This document shows positions 50,941 through 60,042 of a stretch of DNA of 64,000 nt, in pieces (position 1 is the stretch's first letter; every line of letters starts with the position of its first letter). The position numbers and the translations under genes are program-made. The DNA is from an uncultured Lachnospiraceae bacterium (lineage in GTDB: Bacteria; Bacillota; Clostridia; Lachnospirales; Lachnospiraceae), in contig CAMUXE010000001.1 of assembly GCA_947164605.1 (NCBI GenBank), positions 62,001 through 126,000 of the forward strand. Direction: 5' to 3'. The notes under the pieces are model-generated. The model ran no database searches, was not told where the DNA came from, and saw only the letters and a program-made list of their open reading frames with translations.

Positions 50941-50969
50941 AATTTTCAAAAATAGGATGATCCCTAAAA

Positions 50970-51332
50970 TTACTTAAGAGTAACCTTAGCGCCTTCAGCC
51001 TCAAGCTTCTTCTGGATATCCTCAGCCTCTTCCTTAGAAGCGCCTTCCTTGATGATCTTTGGAGCGCCGTCAACGACTTCCTTAGCTTCCTTAAGACCAA
51101 GACCTGTGATTTCACGTACAGCCTTGATAACCTTAACCTTGTTAGCACCAGCCTCTGTAAGCTCTACATCGAAATCTGTCTTCTCATCTGCTGCGCCACC
51201 TGCTGCAGGACCTGCAACTACAACGCCTGCTGCTGCAGAAACGCCAAACTCTTCCTCACAAGCCTTAACTAAATCGTTAAGCTCTAATACTGATAAACCC
51301 TTAATAGCTTCAATGAACTCTGCTGTTGTCAT
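50970..51332 (-). CDS. rplL: Ribosomal protein L7/L12
   Basis: Stalk protein that recruits translation factors. N-terminal dimer domain, Ala/Gly hinge ([14 protein letters not shown]) and C-terminal domain with [14 protein letters not shown]. The ATG at 51332, after AAAGGAGATTATACA, gives 120 residues. An upstream in-frame ATG at 51368 would add 12 residues but lacks a ribosome site. Confidence 0.98.
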   Translation of the reverse strand: MTTAEFIEAIKGLSVLELNDLVKACEEEFGVSAAAGVVVAGPAAGGAADEKTDFDVELTEAGANKVKVIKAVREITGLGLKEAKEVVDGAPKIIKEGASKEEAEDIQKKLEAEGAKVTLK

Positions 51333-51431
51333 TGTATAATCTCCTTTATTAAAAAATTTGCGAATCATGTCGCTTAATATGAACTCTTAGGTTCTGTTCA
51401 GACTAACTGAACTAAGTTAAATGCATAATTA

Positions 51432-51926
51432 TTATGCGTTCTCGCCCTGCTTCTCAGCAATCTGCTTAAGCACACGAGCAAAGTTTGTAATAGGTGACTG
51501 CATGCTTCCAAGGAGTCTTGAAAGAAGAACTTCTCTTGATGGAATGTTTGCGATAACCTTAATACCTTCAGCATCGTAATATGTACCTTCTACGACGCCT
51601 GCCTTAAGCTCAAGCTTGTCAGCCTTCTTAGCAAACTCGCTAAGAATTCTAGCTGGAGCTGTAGCATCACTAGCGCTGATTGCTACTGCTGTAGGTCCCT
51701 CGAGCTGTGCTCCAAGAGCCTCATATTCTGTACCAGCAATTGCTCTCTTAACTAATGTGTTCTTATAAACCTTGTAGACAATACCTTCTTCTCTAAGCTG
51801 CTTACGAAGCTCTGTATCCTGAGTAACTGTAAGTCCACGATAGTCAACGAGTACTACGCTTACTGCATCCTTGATGTAGCTTGAAATCTCGTCAACGATA
51901 GGCTGTTTAAGTTCTACCTTTGCCAT
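51432..51926 (-). CDS. rplJ: Ribosomal protein L10
   Basis: Stalk base that binds 23S rRNA and anchors L7/L12. Begins MAKVELKQPIVDEISSYIK, with LVDYRGLTVTQDTELR and LKAGVVEGTYYDAEGI. Length 164 residues. Its mRNA leader at about 52020-52145 is the L10 autoregulatory element. Confidence 0.97.
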   Translation of the reverse strand: MAKVELKQPIVDEISSYIKDAVSVVLVDYRGLTVTQDTELRKQLREEGIVYKVYKNTLVKRAIAGTEYEALGAQLEGPTAVAISASDATAPARILSEFAKKADKLELKAGVVEGTYYDAEGIKVIANIPSREVLLSRLLGSMQSPITNFARVLKQIAEKQGENA

Positions 51927-52014
51927 GAATGATCTTTACCTCCTGTTAGATTTCCCTTTATAAGGGGATGTATCTGCCGTAAGATCAACAATTGTGCATC
52001 ACTGCACTCATTAT

Positions 52015-52145
52015 AAAACCCTCCTGACATAAAGACAGGAGGGGAATTAACAATACTATTGTCTTTCCTCGGTAGGCGTTTTACCTTTAACCCATCGCTG
52101 GGACCTGCTGTCTTAGGGCAAATGTGTCGTCAACTGACGAACGTT
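52015..52145 (-). ncRNA. Ribosomal protein L10 leader (autoregulatory element)
   Basis: On the minus strand the leader carries the conserved pieces GACAGCAGGTCCCAGCGATGG, shortened here to GCAGGTC and GATGGGTTAAA, and CCTACCGAGG, known from L10 leaders of Firmicutes. It ends in the stem CCCTCCTG / CAGGAGGG (52019-52026 with 52036-52043) and TTTTA, a terminator-like attenuator. L10(L12)4 is known to bind this element and reduce its own synthesis. Confidence 0.85.
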
Positions 52146-52148
52146 GAT

Positions 52149-52177
52149 ATTATAATATCATATTTATTGAATGTCAA
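52149..52177 (-). promoter_or_regulatory. Putative rplJL promoter
   Basis: Leftwards: TTGACA (52172-52177), 17-base spacer, TATAAT (52149-52154); both boxes match consensus. Confidence 0.85.
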
Positions 52178-52190
52178 TAGTTAATTTTAA

Positions 52191-52889
52191 TTAACCTGCA
52201 ATAAACTTTGAAGTGCTGACTTTAACGCCAGGACCCATTGTTGATGAAAGAACGATGCTCTTAAGATAAGCACCCTTTACTGTTGCAGGCTTAGCCTTAA
52301 CTATAGCACCCATGATTGCCTGGAAGTTGTCTGATAACTGGTCTTCAGTGAATGAAGCCTTACCGATTGGCACGTGAATGATATTAGCTTTATCAAGTCT
52401 GTACTCAATTTTACCAGCCTTGATATCGTTAACAGCCTTTGTTACGTCCATTGTTACTGTACCAGCCTTAGGGTTTGGCATAAGACCCTTTGGTCCGAGT
52501 ACACGTCCTAAACGACCAACGACGCCCATCATGTCAGGTGTAGCAACTACTACATCAAACTCAAACCAGTTGTCGTTCTGGATCTTTGGAATAAGCTCCT
52601 CAGCTCCAACGAAATCAGCGCCTGCTGCACGAGCCTCATCAGCCTTGTCTCCCTTAGCGAAAACAAGTACTCTAACCTTCTTACCTGTTCCGTGTGGAAG
52701 TACAACTGCGCCTCTGATCTGCTGCTCAGCGTGACGTCCGTCACAACCTGTTCTGATATGTGCTTCAATTGTCTCGTCAAATTTAGCAACTGCGTTCTTC
52801 TTTACTAAAGTAACTGCATCAGCTGCATCATATAATGTTGCACGGTCTACATTTTTAGCGACCTCAACATATCTCTTTCCTCTTTTCAT
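52191..52889 (-). CDS. rplA: Ribosomal protein L1
   Basis: Forms the L1 stalk at the E site. Begins [16 protein letters not shown], with [16 protein letters not shown] and [15 protein letters not shown]. Length 232 residues. It follows rplK by 57 bases, the normal order. Confidence 0.98.
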   Translation of the reverse strand: MKRGKRYVEVAKNVDRATLYDAADAVTLVKKNAVAKFDETIEAHIRTGCDGRHAEQQIRGAVVLPHGTGKKVRVLVFAKGDKADEARAAGADFVGAEELIPKIQNDNWFEFDVVVATPDMMGVVGRLGRVLGPKGLMPNPKAGTVTMDVTKAVNDIKAGKIEYRLDKANIIHVPIGKASFTEDQLSDNFQAIMGAIVKAKPATVKGAYLKSIVLSSTMGPGVKVSTSKFIAG

Positions 52890-52946
52890 GATTAAAACCT
52901 CCTAGTGGTATTATCGGAAGGGTTAATTCCTCCCACGTTGTGAATA

Positions 52947-53372
52947 TCAATCCTCAACAACGATTCCCATACTTCTTGCTGTACCAGCAATCATTGATGT
53001 TGCAGCCTCGATAGATGCAGCGTTAAGATCTGGCATCTTGAGCTCAGCAATCTTCTGAACCTCTGATCTCTTAATAGTAGCAACCTTGTCCTTGTTAGGA
53101 ACGCCTGAGCCTGATTTGATATTAGCAGCTTTCTTAAGAAGTACTGCTGCAGGTGGTGTCTTTGTGATGAAGCTGAAACTTCTATCAGCATATACTGTAA
53201 TAACTACAGGGATTATCAAGTCACCCTTATCAGCTGTCTTAGCGTTGAACTGCTTTGTGAATTCAACGATATTTACACCGTGCTGTCCAAGTGCAGGACC
53301 AACAGGTGGTGCTGGTGTTGCCTTGCCTGCAGGAATCTGTAATTTAATATAACCTGTTACTTTCTTTGCCAT
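52947..53372 (-). CDS. rplK: Ribosomal protein L11
   Basis: Component of the GTPase-associated centre of the 50S subunit. Begins [23 protein letters not shown] with the invariant [14 protein letters not shown]. Length 141 residues. It follows nusG after a 135-base spacer in which no clear leader structure was seen. Confidence 0.98.
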   Translation of the reverse strand: MAKKVTGYIKLQIPAGKATPAPPVGPALGQHGVNIVEFTKQFNAKTADKGDLIIPVVITVYADRSFSFITKTPPAAVLLKKAANIKSGSGVPNKDKVATIKRSEVQKIAELKMPDLNAASIEAATSMIAGTARSMGIVVED

Positions 53373-53507
53373 AATGGCACCTCCTAATAATAAATGTGGT
53401 TTATGGCGAAGCGGATGTCTTCACCCACCTCTCCCACGCAAAAGATAGCCTGCTAATGATCAGCTAACCTCTGCATTTTGTCAATATACCGATGTTCCTG
53501 TCATGCC

Positions 53508-54047
53508 TTACAGTAATTCAACATCAGTAAATCCGATTTCAACCGGTGTTTCACGGCCGAACATCTCAACATTAATTGTGATGCACTGTTTGCTCTCATT
53601 AATGTCTCTAATCTCGCCGATAGTATTTTCCCATGCACCAGACATAATTCTTGCCTGATCACCAACTTTACCATCAAACTTAATAAGTGTCTTTTCCTCA
53701 TTCTCAGCTCTAGCAAAATCAATTCCGAGTGACTTGATTTCTGCTGCAGTAAGTGGAACTGGCTTAGATCCAGGTCCAACAAATCCTGTAACACCTCTAG
53801 TGTTACGAACCACATACCAGCTGTCGTCATTCATAATCATGTGAATGAGAACATAGCCAGGAAACATCTTTTTCTTAGCGCTCTTCTCTTTACCATTCTT
53901 AATCTCGACAACAGTTTCAAGTGGAACAAGTACTTCTAGGATCTGATCCTGAAGGTTAAGATTCTCAACACTCTTTTCGATGTTTGCTTTCACCTTATTC
54001 TCATATCCAGAATATGTGTGAGCCACATACCATTTTGCTTCTTCCAT
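53508..54047 (-). CDS. nusG: Transcription termination/antitermination factor NusG
   Basis: Links RNA polymerase to Rho or the ribosome. N-terminal NGN domain begins WYVAHTYSGYENKVKANIEK; the C-terminal KOW domain contains VGDQARIMSGAWENTIGEI. Length 179 residues, normal. It lies 14 bases after secE. Confidence 0.97.
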   Translation of the reverse strand: MEEAKWYVAHTYSGYENKVKANIEKSVENLNLQDQILEVLVPLETVVEIKNGKEKSAKKKMFPGYVLIHMIMNDDSWYVVRNTRGVTGFVGPGSKPVPLTAAEIKSLGIDFARAENEEKTLIKFDGKVGDQARIMSGAWENTIGEIRDINESKQCITINVEMFGRETPVEIGFTDVELL

Positions 54048-54061
54048 CTTATCACCCTTCT

Positions 54062-54259
54062 TTACTTAACTAAGAACTCAATTCCAATACGTGTAACAAA
54101 GTCCACGATTGCAATTATAAGACCCATAATTATCGATACGAACAATACATCGCCTGTCTGTCTTGTAATTGTCTTTCTGTTAGGCCATACAACTTTCTTG
54201 TACTCGCCCTTAAGACCCTTAAACCAACTTGTCTTGGTTTTCTTTGCAGTATCAGCCAT
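54062..54259 (-). CDS. secE: Preprotein translocase subunit SecE
   Basis: Small subunit of the Sec channel. The 65-residue single-helix form: charged start with KKVVWPNRKTITRQT (the conserved W-P-x-R), then one membrane helix (LFVSIIMGLIIAIVDF). It lies between rpmG and nusG. Confidence 0.97.
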   Translation of the reverse strand: MADTAKKTKTSWFKGLKGEYKKVVWPNRKTITRQTGDVLFVSIIMGLIIAIVDFVTRIGIEFLVK

Positions 54260-54276
54260 ATGATTACCTCACTGTA

Positions 54277-54426
54277 TTACTTCGTCTCTTTGTGCATTGT
54301 ATGCTTCTTGCAGAACTTACAATACTTCTGTGTTTCCATTCTGTCAGGATGAGTCTTCTTATCCTTTGTCAGGTTGTAATTACGCTGTTTGCATTCTGTA
54401 CATGCCAATGTTATCTTAACGCGCAC
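54277..54426 (-). CDS. rpmG: Ribosomal protein L33
   Basis: Large-subunit protein of 49 residues. Starts at the GTG at 54426 with GGAGGTGG upstream: [17 protein letters not shown]. Two cysteine pairs, CTEC and CKFC, form the zinc-binding (C+) version. First gene of the rpmG-secE-nusG operon; its promoter is at 54544-54572. Confidence 0.96.
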   Translation of the reverse strand: MRVKITLACTECKQRNYNLTKDKKTHPDRMETQKYCKFCKKHTMHKETK

Positions 54427-54543
54427 AACTTCCACCTCCATCTTTTTTTAAAATATTAAGGTGTTAAGTGCCCTTTTTACAGGGTTTTGACACCAATCGG
54501 CTTTTTTTAGGCATAAAAAAAAGGCCTCTTCCATAGCCGTTCT

Positions 54544-54572
54544 AATATAGCACAGCCAAAAGACAAGGTCAA
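54544..54572 (-). promoter_or_regulatory. Putative rpmG-secE-nusG promoter
   Basis: Leftwards: TTGACC (54567-54572), 17-base spacer, TATATT (54544-54549). Confidence 0.7.
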
Positions 54573-54947
54573 CAAATTTTTTTGATGGATTAGAGGCTTT
54601 GCTCTGAGGCTGGGGTGGAGGGCTAGCTTTAATTGGCTTTTCGGGCCTTTCGGGCTTGTTCCGGCGGGGCTGGCTTTAATCGGCCTTTCGGCCTTTAATC
54701 CGCTTTTCGGGCCATAATCCAAGATTTTCTTTTATTTATTTGATTTCTTGGTTTTTTTCCTCGACTTTTTTATAAAAATCCAAGATTCTATTCCTCTAAG
54801 ATTTTATCTTGGATTTCCCCCCTATCAATTTCCTAAAAGCCCGAAAAATTTCCAAGAATTCTTCTTATTACAATAAAATCTTGGTCAATGTCCCAGACAG
54901 CCTCAAGACTTTCTTTCAAACCCAGCAAAAAATCAACCTTCCAGCCA

Positions 54948-54987
54948 AAAAAAGCCCCCACTGCCGGTATTCCAGCAGCGGGGGCAA
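54948..54987 (-). terminator. Terminator of the FliD-like gene
   Basis: Stem GCCCCCACTGC (54954-54964) with GCAGCGGGGGC (54975-54985), one mismatch, followed leftwards by seven T's. Confidence 0.85.
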
Positions 54988-55034
54988 AACAGCCACCTAA
55001 AGTAGCCATCTTAAATTAGTCATTAAATCAGCCA

Positions 55035-56306
55035 TTAAATATAGTCATTAAACATCATGCCTGTGTAAGCTGATAGATTGTAAGGATCCATGCTTGGATG
55101 CTTAGGGTCCTTGTAGGCCACGATCTTGTTGTTGACGTAATTCATTGGGTCGGTCGCAACCGCCTCAGCTTTCTCTCTGATTGATTTGTTGAAGTCGCCA
55201 AGCTCCTTGAAGACATTGTCCAAGTTGCCAGAATGAGCAGCCTCAAGAATCGCATCTTCATCCAGACTGATTGTGCCGTCATCATTGATATTCAAGCCAT
55301 TGTTGCTAAGGGTTGTCCTGTGCTTGTTTGCAATAGACATAAACTCTCTTTTCAATAGCTCATTGCCTTTAAATTCATCTCCCTCAGCAGAATTTGTAAC
55401 ACCCATCATAGAATTATATCCGCTGACCAACTCAGCAATACTCTCAATAATAGAATTATCATCATCGACAAGGGAGATTTTTACCGGCTCTTGCGTAGGG
55501 GCCTTAATCTTAATATTGTAATTATTATTTACAACAAACTCATTGCTAGGTGAGCTTTTAGTCTCACCGTTGAGCTCAAAAATAGCATTTGACGGGAGCT
55601 GCCTTGTCCTGTTTAAGCCAAGTTCACTGACAACAGGATTATCCTGAGGCGTTATCTCAAAGATATAAGGCGAAGCTTGAGGCACGCCAGTCGCATCAGA
55701 CTCTATGTTAATGGCCTTATTTCCGAGATTGTCCGTAATAACTTCAGAATTCAAACCAACCTTAGATCTGTTAATCAGTCGAGAAATCTTGTTTTGAAGA
55801 TCTTCATTCGTCTCGTCTTCCGAAACATTGAACTCAAACTCATAGGTCAGATTATTTATATTCAGGTCAAATGTGTAGGCTCCGTTAGGAAGTGCCTTAC
55901 CTGTAGGTTGCAAGTAATTGCCAGTATTGATCTGCGGTTCAGCAATCTGGGATACTTCGACATCAAAGCTTTGCTCCTCAGCTGCCTCCTTAGAATTCCC
56001 TATATACCTAACTGACACAGCTTCAGGATTGCTTGATTCAGCATTCTTCCTATAAGTCAGGTCTCCGCTGGTCTCATCCGACAAATCCTTTGCAATATTA
56101 GTTATCTCTCTGGCATGTTCTTTTAGGTCAATTGCATATTTTTGCGCCTTTTCAGACACATCAACTTTATATACAGGAGTACGACTGTTTACATTGCGCA
56201 CTCTTTTAGTAGTATCTTTTAATTGAGATTTTGTATGCGTATCATACTTGGTACTGGCCTTATGCCCGTACTGCGAAATGTAATAGCTATAAGCAGTGCT
56301 AATCAT
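55035..56306 (-). CDS. FliD-like (flagellar hook-associated protein 2-related) protein
   Basis: The 423-residue product has a helical N-terminus and a central beta-rich region. Its C-terminal half resembles the FliD filament-cap family: SIAELVSGYNSMMGVTNS, then FMSIANKHRTTLSNNGLNINDDGTISLDEDAILEA, typical of the FliD C-terminal domain. It is about as long as short FliD proteins. No other flagellar gene lies in the window. The ATG at 56306 with AAGGAGGTGACTGTT upstream was chosen over a longer frame. It might be a second cap-like protein; certainty is moderate. Confidence 0.6.
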   Translation of the reverse strand: MISTAYSYYISQYGHKASTKYDTHTKSQLKDTTKRVRNVNSRTPVYKVDVSEKAQKYAIDLKEHAREITNIAKDLSDETSGDLTYRKNAESSNPEAVSVRYIGNSKEAAEEQSFDVEVSQIAEPQINTGNYLQPTGKALPNGAYTFDLNINNLTYEFEFNVSEDETNEDLQNKISRLINRSKVGLNSEVITDNLGNKAINIESDATGVPQASPYIFEITPQDNPVVSELGLNRTRQLPSNAIFELNGETKSSPSNEFVVNNNYNIKIKAPTQEPVKISLVDDDNSIIESIAELVSGYNSMMGVTNSAEGDEFKGNELLKREFMSIANKHRTTLSNNGLNINDDGTISLDEDAILEAAHSGNLDNVFKELGDFNKSIREKAEAVATDPMNYVNNKIVAYKDPKHPSMDPYNLSAYTGMMFNDYI

Positions 56307-56397
56307 AACAGTCACCTCCTTGTCTGTTAATCTTAGGAAATAGATATGGAAATTCCTTTTCCCATAAAGAATAAAATTTAGGCTTTTATTCAACCTA

Positions 56398-56426
56398 ATA
56401 ATCTCACAAAGACATACTTTTGTCAA
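56398..56426 (-). promoter_or_regulatory. Putative promoter of the FliD-like gene
   Basis: Leftwards: TTGACA (56421-56426), 17-base spacer, GATTAT (56398-56403). It is a sigma-A type, not the flagellar sigma-28 type. Confidence 0.6.
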
Positions 56427-56466
56427 TCACCCTCAAAAGCCCTGTCAAGTTCTTTTTCAAAAACAT

Positions 56467-56500
56467 AGTGCGCCAGATTCAGAATCCAGCGCACTTCTAA
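56467..56500 (-). terminator. Terminator after the adenylation-like gene
   Basis: Stem AGTGCGC (56467-56473) with GCGCACT (56489-56495), inner GATTC/AATC pairing, followed leftwards by TTTTT after three bases. Confidence 0.65.
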
Positions 56501-56624
56501 AAACATAAAATAATAGATTTTTTTAAGAAATTAAATCAACTTATACATAGACCATCAGTGCAGACCCCATCATAACAGAACCATCCGCACAGGACCATCA
56601 GAACAGGCCCCTCAGCATAGACCA

Positions 56625-58091
56625 TCAGTTCTTAAACTGGTCTTCCTCTATAACATCTGCAAAGCGGTCTGGCCTTGATTCATAGATCTCCTCGATTGCC
56701 TTATCCATATCGCTCTCTTCCGGCATTTGATCTAGGAGAACCAATTTCTCAATCTCCCATCTATAACCCTTCTTCTTGTTATAGTTTCGAATTCTTCTCA
56801 CAAAGTGCTCCTTCTTCTCCTCCTTATCGAGCGGAAGAATCACAGCTGTAAGCTTTTCCTTATATTTAGTGAAATAGGCAGCCTCAACGCCGCTAAATTG
56901 AGCAAGTTCAGAGCAAGTCACCCTTCTTGAAATATTTTCTCCTGTAGGGAGCAAGATAATATCAGGATCAAGCTTGCTTACAAATATTTTCGAATTCTCG
57001 TCCATTCTACCGCTGTGACCAGTATTAAAGGTCCTAATCTGGCCTTCCTCAGAACCTGCCTCAGAATCTGCCGCAGAAGCTACTGCAAATCCACCCATAT
57101 TCGTATTCTTTTCCGAATAATCAGCATAGCCCCTCGCCACGCAAGGACCGCTAACCACAATTTTGCCATCGCCGTCAATTTGGACAGTTCCCTTGATCAT
57201 CTCGTCAAATGCGCCGTCATCACTGTAGCTATAGCCAATGCATCCGCAGCACTCATCCATGCCGTAAATGCTGTAAGTCTGTATACCCTTTCGGCGAAGG
57301 TAATCTATGAGTCTGTATTGGCCGGGTGCCTCGCCGATGAGAATCTGTTTAACCCCGAGATTGATAGTCGAAATCTTCCTCATATATTCAGTCGTTGCCG
57401 GATTTAAAGGCAAGATTGTCGGATTGTAGTATGTTGTGTCTGCATCGATATGCTTAAGTCCTCGGCCTATGCAGACGCAAGCTCCGGATTTTAATGGCCA
57501 AAAAAGGCTATAAATCAGTCCAAAAGAATTGTGAATGCCCGACATAGCAAGAACCTTGTCATCCTCGCCGCAATTAAAATTGTTGCGAATTGCATCAACT
57601 GCGGCAAATATATTCTCATTTCCTATAACTATTGGCCTATCGCACTGGTCTGCTGTCGCGGTAAATGTGACTATGCAGCCTTCATGCTCTGGTTTATTGT
57701 AGTTGAGCCCAGTGACGTCATCCTTTTCAGCCCCCTCAATAACCTTAGCCTTAGAATCAGACAATACATACTGATTGGTCGAGCACAAGATATGCTCAAC
57801 ACCGACCTTGTCGAGAAGCTTGAATCTAACTTCAGGTGGAAGGAAAAAGTCAATAATAACCGCATTTTTTCCAGCCAAGAGTACTCCAAAAAGATTTACC
57901 AAAGTTCTGTAAGACAGAGGGCCATAGAGAGCTATGCTCTTGCCATCATATCTCATAAGGTGAATAGCCTTTTTTACAGCATCCTCAAAAAGCTTCTCAA
58001 AGCTGACCTCCATGGTATCATAGAGAATGGCAGTCCTATCCTTATATGTATCACTAATCTCTTTAAGAAAATCATAAAAAAGATTTTTCAT
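56625..58091 (-). CDS. Adenylate-forming (AMP-binding) enzyme homologue, P-loop degenerate
   Basis: The 488-residue protein has the ANL superfamily (acyl-CoA synthetase/adenylation) layout. The A5-like motif YGMDE is at residues 276-280, and TGHSG near residue 380 resembles A7. The phosphate loop (A3), normally SGTTGKPK, here is TATADQCDRP at about residues 144-153, with the glycines and lysine gone. The A8 arginine segment also differs (VSKLDPD). So activity is doubtful. The ATG at 58091 has GGAGG upstream. It lies among glycosyltransferase and LicD genes. Confidence 0.75.
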   Translation of the reverse strand: MKNLFYDFLKEISDTYKDRTAILYDTMEVSFEKLFEDAVKKAIHLMRYDGKSIALYGPLSYRTLVNLFGVLLAGKNAVIIDFFLPPEVRFKLLDKVGVEHILCSTNQYVLSDSKAKVIEGAEKDDVTGLNYNKPEHEGCIVTFTATADQCDRPIVIGNENIFAAVDAIRNNFNCGEDDKVLAMSGIHNSFGLIYSLFWPLKSGACVCIGRGLKHIDADTTYYNPTILPLNPATTEYMRKISTINLGVKQILIGEAPGQYRLIDYLRRKGIQTYSIYGMDECCGCIGYSYSDDGAFDEMIKGTVQIDGDGKIVVSGPCVARGYADYSEKNTNMGGFAVASAADSEAGSEEGQIRTFNTGHSGRMDENSKIFVSKLDPDIILLPTGENISRRVTCSELAQFSGVEAAYFTKYKEKLTAVILPLDKEEKKEHFVRRIRNYNKKKGYRWEIEKLVLLDQMPEESDMDKAIEEIYESRPDRFADVIEEDQFKN

Positions 58092-58138
58092 CTTAAAATC
58101 CTCCAATAAATCCTCCAAATTTTTCCAGCCCAGATCCA

Positions 58139-58200
58139 ATTCCCTATTTCAATGGCACCCACAGCCCTAAGTCTCATTCCCTATTTCAAGGGCATCCACA
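58139..58200. repeat. 25-bp direct repeat
   Basis: 58139-58163 and 58176-58200 differ at two positions. Lies between the adenylation-like gene and the glycosyltransferase gene. Confidence 0.8.
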
Positions 58201-58205
58201 TCTCA

Positions 58206-59369
58206 CTAATTCATAGCAATTTCAAGCATCTGAGTCAGAATATTTTTATATGTATAATTGTCCTTGATTTTTCCAAGTCCATTGGCCGCAATCTGGGCCC
58301 TTTCAGCATCATGTGCCAGGTAATATCTACATTTATCCAGCAAATCCTGCTCAGATTCAAAAATCACCATATCTGAACCCGGCTCAAAAAAGTCATAAAA
58401 CTCGCTCTGGTAATTTGAAAGCAGAAAACCACCTGCGCCCATGACGTCAATAGCTCTGAGCGGAATACCAGTTCTTATACTCCTTAGAGTAATATTTAAA
58501 TTAATCTTGCTGTCATGAAAGACAAGCGGACATTGCTCATAATAATCGACCTTGCCCTTAGCCGCAGCCAGAGGCAAAAGTTTTGAAATATCGCCCGGCG
58601 TATAAACATTAATCGAAAACTGCTTAGATACCGCATTCAAAAGGCGAGTCCTCTCCATAGTCGCAAGCTTTCTTGCAATAAAATAATCGCTGTATATATA
58701 TTCGACCGTCTCAACGCCATACTTATTTGTCTTCACAGGAACGCTCTTCTGCATATCAGCGACGATTTCAGGCGTCAGAAGCTTTGGAATAAAGTATTCG
58801 CCGTAAACTCCCAACTGAGCTTCCATAATAGCATCAAGATAGCCCCTTGTATACTCATTTAAGTCATGCAGGCGATCAAAGAAGTTGTGCTCCTCATTAT
58901 AGAGCTGCCCGACAAATGCTATGTCACCATCATACTTCCTTCGGTCTGCCGCCTCAATCTGTCTTGTCACTCTGTCCACATTGCAGGCCAGAGGGCAGTG
59001 ATAGACCGTGTTGATTCCCTGCCTTGACAATTCCTCAAACTGGGCCTTATCAAAAATAAAAACATGATTATTCTTATTGATAAGAGTGCAAGAATACAAA
59101 AGCACCTGAGGCGAATCATATACATAGGCCACATAAGGCAAGTCATGCCTCATGCAGGCATTAGATATAATAGGGCTATAGTTAAAGGTAAAAAGCAAAT
59201 CCGGCTTAAAGCTCTCAACTTTTATATCAAAATCGCTATCAAATTCAGCATTTACACGTTCTCTTTTTCTGTCATCCTCAATCGCAAGTACCTCATGTCC
59301 CATGTTTTTCAGCGTCTCTACAACATCAAGCACGCCAAAATCTTTAATTTCATAAATTAAAACTCTCAT
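58206..59369 (-). CDS. CgeB/DUF3880-type glycosyltransferase
   Basis: The 387-residue product has the DUF3880 N-terminal half (YEIKDFGVLDVVETLK, then LLFTFNYSPIISNAC and YVYDSPQVLLYSC) and a GT4-like C-terminal half with FHDSKINLNITLRSIRTGIPLRAIDVMGAGGFLL. The last segment is the family signature. Such enzymes decorate spore or surface glycans. The ATG at 59369 has GAGGAAC upstream. It is a paralogue of the protein at 59902-61086 and is separated from it by a broken DUF4422 gene. Confidence 0.88.
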   Translation of the reverse strand: MRVLIYEIKDFGVLDVVETLKNMGHEVLAIEDDRKRERVNAEFDSDFDIKVESFKPDLLFTFNYSPIISNACMRHDLPYVAYVYDSPQVLLYSCTLINKNNHVFIFDKAQFEELSRQGINTVYHCPLACNVDRVTRQIEAADRRKYDGDIAFVGQLYNEEHNFFDRLHDLNEYTRGYLDAIMEAQLGVYGEYFIPKLLTPEIVADMQKSVPVKTNKYGVETVEYIYSDYFIARKLATMERTRLLNAVSKQFSINVYTPGDISKLLPLAAAKGKVDYYEQCPLVFHDSKINLNITLRSIRTGIPLRAIDVMGAGGFLLSNYQSEFYDFFEPGSDMVIFESEQDLLDKCRYYLAHDAERAQIAANGLGKIKDNYTYKNILTQMLEIAMN

Positions 59370-59407
59370 AAGTTCCTCACCATCTAATTTGTGCTTAATA
59401 TACATCA

Positions 59408-59452
59408 GCTTATATACATCACTTCATGCGCATCAACTTATATACATCAGCC
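59408..59452. repeat. Short direct repeat CTTATATACATCA
   Basis: Two exact copies of ACTTATATACATCA-like sequence flank ACTTCATGCGCATCA. Confidence 0.7.
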
Positions 59453-59535
59453 AAATATAAATAATCACAATAAAATTAAATTCCGCAATTTGTTATAATT
59501 ATATCATAACGTCCCACCCAAAGGAGGCCAATATA

Positions 59536-60042
59536 GTGAAAACTATAATTTTTGTACTCACCCACAAAAAATATGACGAAATCGATGATGAGACCTACAT
59601 CATCTTACAAGTCAGCAAGGGAAACAGTCATCTGGAATTAAACTACCTATCAGACGATAGCGGGGACAATATTTCTGACCAAAATTAGCTTTATGGCGAG
59701 CTGAGCGGAGTCTACTGGATTTACAAAAATTACATTCCAGCCCATAACATCCAGGATATGCTAGCCTGCAAAAATGCCATAAAGAGAGTTTATGGCTTTT
59801 TGTCAGAATTTTTGCTCGATGTTTGGCTTTCACATAATAAGCTCAATATATATGAGAGCAAAATCGGTTTAATTGAGGAAAAAGCCGAATTTGATTTAAT
59901 ATCAATTTTTAAATGCAGCATCTATGATTTGCAACATGCGCACATCATAGGTGTGGTATTTTTTTACTGTCTCGTAGCCATGCCTTGCAATCTCTTCCCT
60001 CTCGTCATCATGAGCCAGATAATACTGACATATTTCCTTTAA
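59536..60042 (+). pseudogene. Broken DUF4422 glycosyltransferase gene
   Basis: Starts at a GTG with AAGGAGG eight bases upstream. The frame reads MKTIIFVLTHKKYDEIDDE, matches the first 50 residues of the intact DUF4422 protein at 36173 (HK, DDE, LSDDSGDNIS), then meets an in-frame TAG at 59686. Past the stop the same frame continues LYGELSGVYWIYKN, the expected next part, but then jumps to YGFLSEFLLDVW, which corresponds to about residues 200-212 of the intact protein; some 140-150 residues between are missing. So two lesions are present. Its 3' part overlaps the end of the convergent glycosyltransferase. Confidence 0.85.

Larger units (their letters stand above)
50603..50969. other. rplL-rpoB intergenic region
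   Basis: Contains the hairpin at 50901-50940 and a strong rpoB promoter. No coding sequence supported; a plus-strand frame at 50729 has no ribosome site and is AT-rich. Confidence 0.7.
54427..55034. other. Intergenic region with rpmG promoter and low-complexity CGG/CTTT repeats
   Basis: Besides the rpmG promoter and the terminator at 54948-54987, it carries degenerate short repeats of the form GGCCTTTCGGGC in 54610-54715. No supported gene; the AT-rich remainder holds nothing clear. Confidence 0.6.
56307..56624. other. Intergenic region upstream of the FliD-like gene
   Basis: Contains the promoter at 56398-56426, the terminator at 56467-56495 and short GACCATCAG-type repeats at 56549-56632. 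No gene seen. Confidence 0.6.

Noticed and set aside
50729-50941. Plus-strand ORF of 70 codons between rplL and rpoB
   Set aside because: AT-rich, without a ribosome site, and it runs through the terminator hairpin.
53373-53507. L11/L1 leader element before rplK
   Set aside because: No convincing conserved stem was found by eye in the 135-base gap.
54260-54276. tRNA-Trp between rpmG and secE, as in some bacteria
   Set aside because: Only 17 bases separate the genes.
54507-54722. Minus-strand ORF of 71 codons
   Set aside because: It lies across the rpmG promoter and a low-complexity GC-rich repeat; no ribosome site.
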